The notes under the pieces are model-generated. The model was not told the origin of the DNA. It was given only the letters and a program-made list of their open reading frames with translations, and searched no databases. Positions 33,701 to 34,267 of a DNA stretch of 34,267 bases are shown piece by piece (position 1 is the stretch's first letter; each line of letters starts with the position of its first letter). Both the position numbers and the translations under genes were made by a program. This DNA comes from Actinomycetes bacterium (GTDB taxonomy: Bacteria; Actinomycetota; Acidimicrobiia; Acidimicrobiales; Microtrichaceae): the NCBI GenBank assembly GCA_023389745.1, contig JAEWED010000180.1, positions 1 through 34,267 of the forward strand, given 5' to 3'.

Positions 33701-34267
33701 GCAGCGTGGACGAGCACGGGACGGGCGCAGTGCGCACCGTGGTGGCCGGTGGCCGGGTCGTGGTGCCCGGCACGGGTCCGCTCGACGTCGACGTCGTCGT
33801 CGAGCGCGGACTCGTGACCGAGCTCCGACCACACGGGCACTCTGCGGGTGCCGCGGGCGGCGACGACGTGGTCGACGCCCGCGGGCTCGTGGTCCTGCCC
33901 GGGCTCGTCAACGCACACACCCACTCCTACGGCCAGCTCGCCCGCTCGCCCTTCGCCGACTCGTGGCTGGAACCCTGGATGCCGCGGGCGATGGCGGCGT
34001 GGCGTGGTGCCGACCCGGCCGCCTTCGGTCTGGCTGCCACCCTCACCGCCGCCGACGCGCTGCGCCGTGGCATCACGACGGTCGTCGACCACGCCACGCT
34101 CACCCCGGCCGGCCTCGACGCCGTGGTCGAGGCCTACGAACGCAGCGGCCTGCGCGTCCTGCTCGCCCTGCAGGTGTCCGACCTGCCCTTCGACGGGTGG
34201 GTGCCGTCCGCACTCGCCGGGTCCGGGGTGGGCGGGCGACTCGCCGCCCCCGCCCCCCTCGGGGCCC
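33697..34267 (+). CDS. Amidohydrolase, cytosine deaminase/SAH deaminase-like (C-terminus beyond window)
   Basis: The visible 190 codons form the N-terminal part of a metal-dependent amidohydrolase. A first beta-sandwich strand set (VVAGGRVVVPGTGPLDVDVV) leads to VVDARGLVVLPGLVNAHTHS, where the NAHxH metal motif marks deaminases and related hydrolases (cytosine deaminase, guanine deaminase, SAH/MTA deaminase). Further on, TAADALRRGITTVVDHATLT is typical of the same group. The GTG start overlaps the M24 stop (GTGA). The C-terminal ligands lie beyond the window, so the substrate cannot be judged. Confidence 0.85.
   Translation, partial: MSSVDEHGTGAVRTVVAGGRVVVPGTGPLDVDVVVERGLVTELRPHGHSAGAAGGDDVVDARGLVVLPGLVNAHTHSYGQLARSPFADSWLEPWMPRAMAAWRGADPAAFGLAATLTAADALRRGITTVVDHATLTPAGLDAVVEAYERSGLRVLLALQVSDLPFDGWVPSALAGSGVGGRLAAPAPLGA

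Overview
The window is a GC-rich, densely coded chromosomal segment that looks actinobacterial. The reasons are an acyl-CoA carboxylase beta subunit followed by a tiny epsilon-like subunit, a mycobacterial LigC-type ATP-dependent ligase, a LAxTG (class E type) sortase signal, an MftG-like GMC oxidoreductase, frequent GTG starts and GTGA/TGATG overlaps, and many genes that start 6-8 nt after a TANNNT -10 box (leaderless architecture). The class Acidimicrobiia is a reasonable guess but cannot be proved from sequence alone. No rRNA, tRNA, CRISPR array, transposase or phage gene was seen. Nearly every gene ends in TGA.

Layout. 1-2400 (minus): ligC-type ligase (cut by the window edge), a LOG-family gene interrupted by an in-frame TGA, and a membrane/coiled-coil protein. 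2521-6539 (plus): carboxylase beta and epsilon subunits, a metallophosphoesterase and a CaiB/BaiF CoA-transferase, suggesting acyl-CoA metabolism. 6555-9040 (minus): a membrane protein with a degenerate GGDEF domain and a secreted subtilisin-like protease. 9421-12629: a small membrane protein, a secreted S33 lipoprotein hydrolase (minus) and a double-hotdog thioesterase. 12652-15311: a Kup potassium transporter behind a hairpin-rich leader, then a DUF1269-like membrane protein. 15489-18930: GMC oxidoreductase, lipoprotein hydrolase and small membrane or lipoproteins, with two strong hairpin terminators. 19129-21807: a DUF1801/MORN-like protein, a D-aminoacylase-like amidohydrolase and a small membrane protein. 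21891-25527: tandem 17-bp repeats, an 11-codon leader ORF, a GH92 glycosidase without signal peptide, and a GT4 glycosyltransferase. 25551-30523 (minus): a membrane-anchored GH74-like propeller and a three-module, sortase-type surface protein broken by a TGA at a conserved Trp position. 30662-32050 (minus): an FAD oxidoreductase. 32379-34267 (plus): a repeat-rich control region, an M24 creatinase/prolidase-like enzyme and an overlapping amidohydrolase (cut by the window edge).

Most promising for novelty are: (i) the surface protein built of three cadherin-like modules, each with an almost identical CxxCDWWLY motif, and its in-frame TGA; (ii) the ACGGA/TCCGT repeat region before the M24 gene, whose last copy can fold over the ribosome binding site; (iii) the three-hairpin leader of kup; and (iv) the leaderless 11-codon ORF coupled to an apparently cytoplasmic GH92. 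I did not find a defence system or a mobile element.
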